Below are positions 56,502 to 64,000 of a stretch of 64,000 nt of DNA, in pieces; position 1 is the stretch's first letter; every line of letters begins with the position of its first letter. This DNA comes from Jeotgalibacillus campisalis (lineage in GTDB: Bacteria > Bacillota > Bacilli > Bacillales > Jeotgalibacillaceae). A program made the position numbers and the translations under genes. The stretch covers positions 310,001 through 374,000 of the forward strand of contig NZ_JXRR01000001.1 in NCBI RefSeq assembly GCF_000829515.1, read 5' to 3'. A model generated the notes under the pieces. The model was not told the DNA's origin and did not search any database. It saw nothing but the letters and a program-made list of their open reading frames with translations.

Positions 56502-57494
56502 TTATTCGATTCTAAAGCCAATCTTACCCAGCTGTTCTCCATTTTCTAAACGGGTAAATGCTTTTTCAAATTGTTCCAGTGGATATATCTCATCAAGAAC
56601 AGGTTTTATTTTATGCTGTTCAATGAATTGAAGCATAAGCTCAAATTCTTCTGCACTGCCCATTGTGGAACCGAGCATGTTTAACTGTCCATAGAAAAAG
56701 TCTCTTAGATTTAGTTTGATTTCGTCTCCGGCAGAAGCACCAAATGTCACGATGGTCCCCCCTTTTCGCAGCTGATTCAGTGATTTTTGAAACGTAGCAG
56801 CTCCGACGCATTCGATCACGAGATCCATTTTTTCGTTGAGCTCCTCTTCCCAGTTTTCAAGGTTGCTGTCTAACGCGTGAACCGCTCCTAACGAAAGGGC
56901 AGCAGCACGTTTTTCTTCAGAACGGGAAGTCACATATACATCTGCCCCCGCTGCTTTTGCAAACTGAAGCAGAAAGGTAGCTACACCGCTCCCTATACCC
57001 GGGATCAGAACGTTCATTCCGCTTTTTACTTTTCCTCTAGTGAATAAAGCGCGATAAGCCGTTAATCCAGCGAGTGAAAGCACACCCGCTTCCTCCCAGG
57101 ACAAAAATGACGGTTTGGCAACTGCATTTTCAGCGGGTATAAGGATCTGTTCTGCAAACGTTCCATGATCCGGCAGCCCAACGATTTCAAAGCCCTCAGG
57201 AGGTGCTTCACTATTGGCTTTCCAGCCGAGTCCTGGATTAATGATTACTTCGTCACCCACCTGCACATGGCTTACCAGGCTTCCGACCTCATTCACCACG
57301 CCCGCACCATCTGAACCGAGTACAAGCGGCGGATCTGTTGGTTTATGACGTTTTAATACAAATAAATCCCGATGATTCAGTCCGGCTGTTTTCAATTGAA
57401 CACGCACTTCATTCTCTCCGATTGATGTGCTCTCCAATTCCCCGTATGTAAGTCCTGCAAATCCTTCTTCCCGAGCATGTATTAACCCTTTCAT
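56502..57494 (-). CDS. Zinc-free MDR alcohol dehydrogenase / quinone oxidoreductase
   Basis: 330 residues. GroES-like N-domain (LKTAGLNHRDLFVLK, LGSDGAGVVNEVG) and a Rossmann domain with IPGIGSGVATFLLQF. The structural-zinc Cys set is absent, as in YogA-type quinone oxidoreductases. Likely NADPH-dependent; substrate unknown. Ribosome binding site GAGGAGTG. Resembles B. subtilis YogA. Confidence 0.85.
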   Translation of the reverse strand: MKGLIHAREEGFAGLTYGELESTSIGENEVRVQLKTAGLNHRDLFVLKRHKPTDPPLVLGSDGAGVVNEVGSLVSHVQVGDEVIINPGLGWKANSEAPPEGFEIVGLPDHGTFAEQILIPAENAVAKPSFLSWEEAGVLSLAGLTAYRALFTRGKVKSGMNVLIPGIGSGVATFLLQFAKAAGADVYVTSRSEEKRAAALSLGAVHALDSNLENWEEELNEKMDLVIECVGAATFQKSLNQLRKGGTIVTFGASAGDEIKLNLRDFFYGQLNMLGSTMGSAEEFELMLQFIEQHKIKPVLDEIYPLEQFEKAFTRLENGEQLGKIGFRIE

Positions 57495-57550
57495 TTCGCC
57501 TCACTCCTCTTATGCTGATTCTTTAATCAAATCAGAGTTTTCATGAAATC

Positions 57551-57766
57551 TCAAGTGTGAGGCAAGTGGTTTTCATTTTCCCATCGACCAAACGACAGCC
57601 AGGCAGAAATAAAAAAAAGAAGGATCAACGTCAATACCCAAATAGATGCACGGCCTATGCTCAGGAGATGATCTGCGTTCCACAGAAAGAATACTGTACA
57701 CATAATGAGAAGACTGCCCACAATGATCGCTGGCAGGACAAAATAAAGGTTTTTTATCCAAATCAA
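57551..57766 (-). CDS. Small two-helix membrane protein
   Basis: 71 residues, two hydrophobic helices (about 8-30 and 40-60), basic start. Downstream of the AlbA-domain gene by 35 bp. Function unknown; codon use looks ordinary. Confidence 0.5.
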   Translation of the reverse strand: MIWIKNLYFVLPAIIVGSLLIMCTVFFLWNADHLLSIGRASIWVLTLILLFFISAWLSFGRWENENHLPHT

Positions 57767-57801
57767 AATAAACCGCTCCTTAAACTTAATTTGTTTAACG
57801 C

Positions 57802-58248
57802 TTATCCCTCATCCGGTAGAGGGAGACATTCTTTTCCGCTTCTTTGAACGGCCTTTCCATCTGCTGTTGAATGGATATACTCACTCGGCTGCACTGTCAT
57901 AATTAAAAGCATTCCAGTCCCGTACCTGACCCGTACTTCTTCGAATTGCGGAAGGATGGGCGGAACGGTTTCGGCGTATACCGTTTTTTTCAGCATTTCC
58001 AGGTCTAAATTTTTCGGAACACCGAGAATAGTTTTATCATAGCCTTTGACTTTATCCGCCACACCAAAGACAACGCAGCCTCCCCCGCCATTGGTTAAAC
58101 AAACCGAATAATGAATCATTTTATTCAAATTATCTTCAAGCGCTCTGGTGCTCCATTGTTTAAAATCAAGATCCTGCCCTTCAAAATCATCTGCAACATG
58201 CGTATCCAGCTGCTTAATTAACTTCATGATCTCCGGGATCGTTTTCAT
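57802..58248 (-). CDS. Schlafen AlbA_2-domain protein, short form
   Basis: 148 residues. EGQDLDFKQW, CLTNGGGGCVVFGVADK and the PPILPQFEEV block match the AlbA_2 domain that usually opens about 450-residue ATP-binding proteins with a winged-helix tail. Here the reading ends soon after the ECLPLPDEG segment, so the C-terminal domains are missing. Truncation or a genuine solo domain are both possible. Ribosome binding site AGGAGGG. Confidence 0.75.
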   Translation of the reverse strand: MKTIPEIMKLIKQLDTHVADDFEGQDLDFKQWSTRALEDNLNKMIHYSVCLTNGGGGCVVFGVADKVKGYDKTILGVPKNLDLEMLKKTVYAETVPPILPQFEEVRVRYGTGMLLIMTVQPSEYIHSTADGKAVQRSGKECLPLPDEG

Positions 58249-58471
58249 CCTTCGCCCTCCTGAAAGAGATGAGATTTGCTCCCATTTTAGTTGTTCCTTT
58301 ATTTTAGTGCCGCAAGCAGGAAATAAAGACGTGTTTTTAGAAAATTATCTAAATTTTTATTTTAATGTTAATTATGAACCCGCTCACTTGAAATCAGGTA
58401 GGATTTTTGAAGCTGTGTGTTGAATCAATGAAGTGTAGATCGTTGCACCTTAATTTAAAGGAGGAAGACGG

Positions 58472-59266
58472 ATGAATAACCATGAAATTGATTACAAACT
58501 TTTTGGGGACGATATGCAGTTTGTTCAAGTGGAGCTTGACCCTCAGGAAACGGTTATCGCAGAAGCCGGCAGTCTGATGATGATGGATAACGGAATTAAG
58601 ATGGAAACGATTTTCGGGGACGGATCTTCATCTCAAGGTGGATTAATCGGGAAACTGATTGGTGCAGGAAAGCGTGTTATAACAGGCGAGAGCTTGTTTA
58701 TGACAACCTTTACGAATGAGGGTTCGGGGAAAAAGCATGTTTCTTTTGCTTCCCCGTATCCAGGAAAAATTGTGCCTATGGACTTAAGTGAATTAAACGG
58801 CAAGCTGATATGTCAAAAAGATGCTTTTCTTGCTTCTGCAAAAGGTGTGTCACTCGGGATCGAATTTCAACGCAAGTTAGGAACCGGCTTTTTTGGCGGC
58901 GAAGGCTTTATTATGCAAAAACTTGAGGGTGACGGAATGGCCTTTGTCCATGCAGGAGGAACGATATATAAAAAAGAATTAGCACATGGCGAGGTCGTGC
59001 GTGTAGATACAGGCTGTCTGGTTGCGATGACTGGAGAGGTTGACTACAATATTGAATTTGTCGGCGGTGTTAAAACAGCGATGTTTGGCGGCGAGGGTGT
59101 GTTTTTAGCTACTCTTAAAGGACCGGGTACCGTTTGGATTCAATCGCTTCCATTCAGCCGGTTAGCCAGCCGTGTGTTTGCAGCAATGCCCCATAACGGC
59201 GGATCTAAAGGGGAAGGCAGTGTTACGGGAGGATTGTTTGATATTCTTGGAGGCGACCGCCGGTAA
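58472..59266 (+). CDS. AIM24/TIGR00266-family protein
   Basis: 264 residues, beta-rich. AGSLMMMDNGIKMET, EGFIMQKLEGDG and DTGCLVAMTGEVDYNIEFVGG fit the AIM24 family. No membrane helix. Function in bacteria unknown. Ribosome binding site GGAGGAAGA; ends in a strong terminator. Confidence 0.87.
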   Translation: MNNHEIDYKLFGDDMQFVQVELDPQETVIAEAGSLMMMDNGIKMETIFGDGSSSQGGLIGKLIGAGKRVITGESLFMTTFTNEGSGKKHVSFASPYPGKIVPMDLSELNGKLICQKDAFLASAKGVSLGIEFQRKLGTGFFGGEGFIMQKLEGDGMAFVHAGGTIYKKELAHGEVVRVDTGCLVAMTGEVDYNIEFVGGVKTAMFGGEGVFLATLKGPGTVWIQSLPFSRLASRVFAAMPHNGGSKGEGSVTGGLFDILGGDRR

Positions 59267-59307
59267 AAAGCCGAATGGGGAAGATAGCTCTTCCCCATTC
59301 GGCTTTA
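59266..59307. terminator. Terminator between AIM24 and HAD genes
   Basis: AAAGCCGAATGGGGAAG and complement, 6-nt loop, T tails; serves convergent genes. Confidence 0.88.
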
Positions 59308-59333
59308 TAGTATTTATGTAAATTGTTTTTCTA

Positions 59334-60125
59334 TTACACTTTTGAAAGCCTTGAAGGACATCGGGCAGCAAGCCACCTCGCCACACCATGGTCATCGTGG
59401 TGCCCCGCAATTTCATTTGCAATGGAAAAAAGACTTTTGGATGAATTCGTCATCGCTACACCAATTTCAGCTTTTTCAAGCATAGATAAATCGTTATCCC
59501 AATTTCCAATGGCAATCGTATTCGCTAGTGGGATGTCAAAGGTGGCAGCGAGTTTTTCAAGCGCATTGCCTTTTGATTGATTTAAAGGCATTAAGTCCAT
59601 CGTTCTTTTACTCGATTCAATGCATTCCACCCCATATAAGCCTTTGCACCAGTGATTTATTTCCTTTCTTCTCTCATCATTCTCCAGCAGCAGAGTGATT
59701 TTAAAAACCTCTTTCTCAGGGGGAGGATGTCCATTAATCACAGGAACATAGCGGTGGTCATAAGGAAAAAACACTTGCTCATTTGTGACATATAAAGCAT
59801 CATCTACAGACCAAACGACTGGAACGTTCAACTCTCTTACTTCCTTGACCAGTGCCTGTTTAACATCTTTATTAAAGGAAGCTGCATGAATCTGCCTGCC
59901 AGCAGCGTTCATTACCCACGATCCGTTAAAACAGGCCAGCCCGTCAATATCCCCGCACATTTGCTTGATTGGGAAAGCAGTACGCGGATGTCTGCCCGTA
60001 ACAAGTGCTACCTTATTTCCTTCCGCTCTGAAATTCTGTAATACAGAACGTGTGTAGGGCGTTACCTGTTCGGATGAAGTGAGTAGTGTACCGTCTAAAT
60101 CAATACATGCCAGCCATGAACTCAA
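59334..60125 (-). CDS. Cof-type HAD phosphatase
   Basis: About 263 residues. Motif I CIDLDGTLLTS, motif II VTGR, motif III Lys in the NQSKGNALEKL stretch and motif IV GNWDNDLSML are complete, with a Cof-type C2 cap. Likely a sugar-phosphate or nucleotide phosphatase. Start TTG 60125 is preferred because AAGGGGG lies 8 nt upstream, although the frame is open to 60197. Confidence 0.85.
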   Translation of the reverse strand: MSSWLACIDLDGTLLTSSEQVTPYTRSVLQNFRAEGNKVALVTGRHPRTAFPIKQMCGDIDGLACFNGSWVMNAAGRQIHAASFNKDVKQALVKEVRELNVPVVWSVDDALYVTNEQVFFPYDHRYVPVINGHPPPEKEVFKITLLLENDERRKEINHWCKGLYGVECIESSKRTMDLMPLNQSKGNALEKLAATFDIPLANTIAIGNWDNDLSMLEKAEIGVAMTNSSKSLFSIANEIAGHHDDHGVARWLAARCPSRLSKV

Positions 60126-60313
60126 ATTAAAGTCCCCCTTGTTATCGTATGTTTCACATTGACTTGAGAGATAAGCTGCAGAACGATTCTCTTTCAATAA
60201 AAGTCTACTAAATGATTGTTAAGAATAGTTAAACAATTTGTTTTTTTTCTTTTTGATTTTTGTAAAGTTTGTTTACAAATAAGGCTGCACCTAACAGGAA
60301 CTCAATAAATAAA

Positions 60314-60386
60314 CCGGTTCATTTCCGTTTCAGGCGGATGCTTTCCGCGTGGCGGGAGTCAACGCCTTACACTGCAATGAACCTAT
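60314..60386. repeat. MITE-like intergenic repeat, copy 2
   Basis: CGGTTCATTTCCGTTTCAGG start and AATGAACC end form terminal inverted repeats (GGTTCATT/AATGAACC). Contains GGATGCTTTCCGCG. No coding capacity; lies in the 500-bp gap 60126-60627. Confidence 0.65.
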
Positions 60387-60535
60387 TCTTATTGACTTTG
60401 TTGTCAAGGAAAGTAAAGGACTTATCCAGAAATAATAAACTCTTTTTAAAAATGTTGTTCTATAAAAGGAATGGAACAAATGTTCAACTATGACCATGTG
60501 GCTGTGAGCTTTCATAATTAATTTGGTTTTTAATG

Positions 60536-60612
60536 CAACCTGTTCATTTCCGCTTCAGGGGGAGGCTCTCAGAGAGGCGGGAGGGATTATCATTAAAATG
60601 AGTTATGTTTGA
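60536..60612. repeat. MITE-like intergenic repeat, copy 3 (degenerate)
   Basis: CAACCTGTTCATTTCCGCTTCAGG start resembles copy 2; the far end ATTAAAATGAGTT is a decayed inverted repeat. Confidence 0.5.
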
Positions 60613-60627
60613 ATCCCAATCCGTTGA

Positions 60628-62268
60628 TTACTTTGCCTCTACTTCTGCCTTCTTGATTGACATTTCCCTCAAAATATATTTTTGAATTTTACCGGAGGCT
60701 GTCATTGGATAGGATGAAACAAATTCAATATATTTAGGGATTTTATGGTGAGAAATTTTTCCTCTGCAGGCGTTTCTGAGCTCTTCTGGCGTCAGTACTT
60801 CTGCGTCTTTTAAGATCACCCAGGCCATCAGCTCTTCTCCGTATTTTGCATCGGGCACCCCTACCACCTGGACATCCTGTATTGCCGGATGCTGATATAA
60901 AAATTCTTCCACCTCTCTTGGGTATATATTTTCTCCTCCCCTGATAATCATATCTTTTATTCTCCCCGTAATTTCAATGTAGCCTTCGGAATCTAACACA
61001 GCGATGTCCCCTGTGTGAAGCCAGCCATCCGAATCGATTGCCTCTCTTGTTGCTTCTTCGTTTTTATAATACCCCTTCATAATCAAATAGCCTCTGGCAC
61101 AGAGCTCTCCCGGGGTTCCGGACAGTACTTCTTCCTGCGTTACAGGATTGATAATTTTTACTTCCACATGCGGGTGGGGCTTACCGACTGTTGACACCCG
61201 TTTTTCAATGGCATCATTCCACTTCGTTTGGGTAATTACCGGTGAGGCTTCTGTTTGCCCGTAGCAAATGGTAATTTCACCTGCTCCCATGTCATGAATA
61301 ACTTTTTTCATGACTTCAATCGGACATGGAGAGCCTGCCATGATGCCCGTTCGTAAAGTGGATGTATCATAAATGGCATAATCAGGGTGATTTAACTCTG
61401 AAATAAACATCGTGGGAACACCATGCAAAGCTGTACATTTCTCATCTTGAACAGCCTGCAGCACTTTTTTGGGTTCGAACTGCTCAATGATGACCATCGT
61501 CGATCCGTGTGTAACAGCCGCCATATTTCCAAGTACACAGCCAAAGCAGTGGAAAAAAGGAACTGGAATACAAAGTCTGTCCTTAGACGTTAAGTTCATA
61601 AAATCCCCTATGATTTGCCCGTTATTCACAATATTATCGTGGCTCAGCATAACCCCTTTAGGGAAACCTGTCGTACCGGATGTATATTGGATATTAATCA
61701 CATCATCAGGATGAAGCGCTTTCATTTTGTCTTTTAATTGATCATTTGTAGTCGTTTGAGCAAATGCTTCAAACTCCTGCCACGTGTAAATGCCCGGATA
61801 CTCCTTATCACTCATTACAATAATGCGCTTCAAACGAGGAAGGCCCTCGCAATCAAGCGCACCTTTAGTTCCGGTGAATAGTTCCGGGCAAAGCGACTGA
61901 ATGATTTCTATGTAAGAAGTGCCTTTAAATTCTTCACCTAAAATAAGTGTAGAAGCGTCTGATTGTTCGAGCAGGTATTTCAGTTCTGCTTCCTGATAGT
62001 TTGTATTTACGGTTACAAGCACAGCACCCATTTTCCCAGTTGCAAATTGACTCAGGAGCCATTCTCTCTTATTATCTGACCAGATTGCGACATGCTCCCC
62101 TTTTTTGATTCCAAGCCCTATAAACGCTTTAGCCAGTTCATCCGTTTCCTGGTCAAATTCCCTGTAGGTTTTACGAATTCCTTTTTCCGGATAGACATAG
62201 GCTTCGGTTTCCGGAAACTCTTTTGCTGTCTGGTGAAGCATTTCTCCAACGGTTCGGTGCATTAACAT
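60628..62268 (-). CDS. AMP-binding acyl-CoA synthetase
   Basis: 546 residues, ANL superfamily. The P-loop YTSGTTGFPKGVML is near residue 190; YGQTEASPV, GWLHTGD and the C-terminal lysine in MTASGKIQKYILRE complete the set. Activates a fatty or other carboxylic acid to its CoA thioester; closest by pattern to medium/long-chain FadD-like synthetases (AcsF/FadK type). Single leftward gene. Confidence 0.9.
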   Translation of the reverse strand: MLMHRTVGEMLHQTAKEFPETEAYVYPEKGIRKTYREFDQETDELAKAFIGLGIKKGEHVAIWSDNKREWLLSQFATGKMGAVLVTVNTNYQEAELKYLLEQSDASTLILGEEFKGTSYIEIIQSLCPELFTGTKGALDCEGLPRLKRIIVMSDKEYPGIYTWQEFEAFAQTTTNDQLKDKMKALHPDDVINIQYTSGTTGFPKGVMLSHDNIVNNGQIIGDFMNLTSKDRLCIPVPFFHCFGCVLGNMAAVTHGSTMVIIEQFEPKKVLQAVQDEKCTALHGVPTMFISELNHPDYAIYDTSTLRTGIMAGSPCPIEVMKKVIHDMGAGEITICYGQTEASPVITQTKWNDAIEKRVSTVGKPHPHVEVKIINPVTQEEVLSGTPGELCARGYLIMKGYYKNEEATREAIDSDGWLHTGDIAVLDSEGYIEITGRIKDMIIRGGENIYPREVEEFLYQHPAIQDVQVVGVPDAKYGEELMAWVILKDAEVLTPEELRNACRGKISHHKIPKYIEFVSSYPMTASGKIQKYILREMSIKKAEVEAK

Positions 62269-62459
62269 CCTAACCAGCTCCCTTTGCTCTTTGACCTTAT
62301 ATTATCATAAAATTCAGTTTAATAGAGAAATAGCCTAATTTTATCCACTGGAATCTCTTTTTACACTTACAAAAAAATCGTCCTTCCTGTAAATGAATGT
62401 CGTGACATCCTTTTACATAAAGCACGATTTGCCTGGCGTTTAGTTGATTCGTCACTCGT

Positions 62460-64000
62460 TCAATGGTCCTCTTGGCTTTCTACTTTTGCTGGCTCCTTAT
62501 GCAGTGAAGACACTTTTTGATAAATATAGGAAATACCCAAAAGTGCCAAGCCAAAACAGAAATAGGCCAGTATTTTGCTCGTTTCCGCTAAAAATAACAG
62601 ATCAAACAAAAATAGTTTGGCGGTTGCAGCGAGCGTCACGGCGAGACCGATCCTTCGTATGACGACATAATTATTTTTAAATCCATATAAAATATAGCCA
62701 ATCGCTACTACTAAATAAACCGAGCTGAAAACGAAACCGACATCCCCCACCTGAAACTGAACCGTTAAAAAGGCAGCAATCATGGCTAATAAATAGATGG
62801 AAAGGATCGCTGGATAGCGTTCTGCATTTTTGAAGCGAGAACGAATAGCTGATAACAGCAAATCTCTTCCAATCCAATAAATGATTCCGTTGAAGCCGAT
62901 TAGAATCATTAACGCAAGCCAGTTTGAAAATTCATTATCCGCAAATGCCGGTTCAAGCGTTGGAATTGTAAACGTAATGACGATCCCAATGAAGCTCCCA
63001 ATCCCATAAAGGATTAAACTAAAAATACGAATGACACGATCTACAACAAGTGGTATTTTCTCCAATACACCAGCCAGTCCCATAGATAGAAGAGCGGTCA
63101 TTAAAAGCAGATAAAACCAATACTCATCAAAATCATCCGCTACCCACTCTGTATAACGATAAATGCTTTCATACAGAACATAAATCCAGACATTTAAAAC
63201 AGTAAAGTATTTGAACCCTTTAATGAATCGGTCAAAGCCTTTAAATAAATAGGTACGGTCCTTTTTGGATTGATCCACTAAATAATAACCCGTGACAAGT
63301 ACGAGACCTGCAATGATTAAAAAATAGTTTAAGTGAAAATATTCTGAGACCGGCCAGAGATAGGTAAGATTTTGAAGAACCTCGAGGGAAAACGTCAATA
63401 GCGTGAGACCGAATATGCCCCAGCCCGCGCGCTCGAGCAGCGTGACTTTATGACGATTTGCATAAAGAATGAGGACAACACCTTCCACAAGCCATCCAAT
63501 CGAAAGCCATTGTGCACCAAATTGGAAAGGAATCACTAGTACAGCAAACGTAATGGACGTGCCGTAAAACAGAATTTTAGGCAGTCGTTCTTTGGGAATA
63601 ATCTTCTCCACAAATTTACCGAGCCCATAATACAGAGCACAAAAAGCTACGGCAAGCAGCCCCCTAAAATCATCCCACCCAAGCACATTAAATAAGAAGT
63701 ACATAATCATACAGCTGACAAACGTATTCGAAACCAAAAGAGAGATATCCATCCATCGAAGCGAGGTCTTATGCTTAAACGGATAAGCAATGGTCAGCCC
63801 AAGATAGAGGAGGAAAATTAAAATGGAATACAGCATGCTGATTCCTGTACTTGGTGAAAGAATAAGAAGCACGAGCAGCGAAGGGATGTTCAGCCCAAAG
63901 CTGATGTAGTGAACAATGCTCCACTGCCTCTGAAAAGAGATCCAGAGAATCGAAAGGTTTAAGATCAGTATATACGCCATGGCGGCATAAACCGCATTCC
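62460..64000 (-). CDS. Large multi-span membrane protein, DUF2339-like (5' end outside window)
   Basis: At least 513 residues are visible. The frame continues past the ATG at 63980 (NAVYAAMAYILI), so the gene starts outside the window. Around 14 hydrophobic helices with few soluble loops, typical of DUF2339-type proteins of 800-1000 residues. Function unknown. The region 62370-62432 beyond the stop has an ACGATTT/AAATCGT pair that may be a terminator. Confidence 0.75.
   Translation of the reverse strand, partial: NAVYAAMAYILILNLSILWISFQRQWSIVHYISFGLNIPSLLVLLILSPSTGISMLYSILIFLLYLGLTIAYPFKHKTSLRWMDISLLVSNTFVSCMIMYFLFNVLGWDDFRGLLAVAFCALYYGLGKFVEKIIPKERLPKILFYGTSITFAVLVIPFQFGAQWLSIGWLVEGVVLILYANRHKVTLLERAGWGIFGLTLLTFSLEVLQNLTYLWPVSEYFHLNYFLIIAGLVLVTGYYLVDQSKKDRTYLFKGFDRFIKGFKYFTVLNVWIYVLYESIYRYTEWVADDFDEYWFYLLLMTALLSMGLAGVLEKIPLVVDRVIRIFSLILYGIGSFIGIVITFTIPTLEPAFADNEFSNWLALMILIGFNGIIYWIGRDLLLSAIRSRFKNAERYPAILSIYLLAMIAAFLTVQFQVGDVGFVFSSVYLVVAIGYILYGFKNNYVVIRRIGLAVTLAATAKLFLFDLLFLAETSKILAYFCFGLALLGISYIYQKVSSLHKEPAKVESQEDH

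Overview
The window reads as a chromosomal segment of a low-to-moderate GC Gram-positive, spore-former-type Bacillaceae. The evidence is strong AGGAGG-type ribosome binding sites, many TTG/GTG starts, a B. subtilis-like eps operon with SinR-type operators, and TPP and FMN riboswitches. I cannot name a species.

Region 1 (1-24.7 kb, all leftward) is an exopolysaccharide island. The eps operon (about 23465 down to 1074) starts with an epsAB-type chain-length/tyrosine-kinase pair. It continues through an EAR-like structured leader, epsC, gtaB, epsD, epsF, a GT2, epsG, galE, a 54-residue unknown protein, epsL, epsM and epsN. A sinR homologue follows, and then an AT-rich accessory block: a GT32-like enzyme, three paralogous GT4 enzymes, a GT2, a pyruvyl transferase, a membrane-anchored GH105-like hydrolase and a PglK-like ABC flippase. 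The operon lies between two other leftward units. Upstream is a 43-residue lasso-precursor-like peptide with a LuxI/GNAT-fold acyltransferase. Downstream is an asparagine-synthetase-like cyclase that runs off the left edge. All three units share one promoter design: TTGACA, 16-17 bp, a -10 box, a near-perfect GTTCTTT-N2-AAAGAAC palindrome at the promoter and a second, usually weaker palindrome about 60-70 bp downstream. GTTCTYT is the known SinR box, and a SinR homologue is encoded inside the operon. I therefore infer one SinR-controlled unit coupling matrix synthesis to a peptide/acyl product, with feedback.

Region 2 (24.7-37.9 kb) is housekeeping. It holds an IolS-like aldo/keto reductase, a BCCT osmolyte transporter, and a thiamin salvage operon (tenA-thiD-thiM-thiE) behind one TPP riboswitch with thiW behind a second. 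It also holds membrane proteins, an ATPase, an S9 peptidase, an FMN-riboswitch-controlled ribU and pepT.

Region 3 (37.9-40.1 kb) is a plasmid-style ParM/ParR pair with an upstream array of about 11 TTGTATACAA-like iterons, a candidate centromere on what is otherwise chromosome.

Region 4 (40.1-64 kb) has a frameshifted EamA transporter, a Yip1 protein, a STAS protein, the DbpA helicase, a large catalase with a sigma-B-like promoter and an M14-type peptidase. It continues with glutamate synthase gltAB with an upstream cre box, glutathione peroxidase, a GDPD, a quinone-type oxidoreductase, a short AlbA-domain protein, an AIM24-type protein, a HAD phosphatase, an acyl-CoA synthetase and the 3' part of a large multi-span membrane protein. 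Three copies of a MITE-like intergenic repeat are present. No rRNA, tRNA, CRISPR, IS transposase or prophage was recognised.
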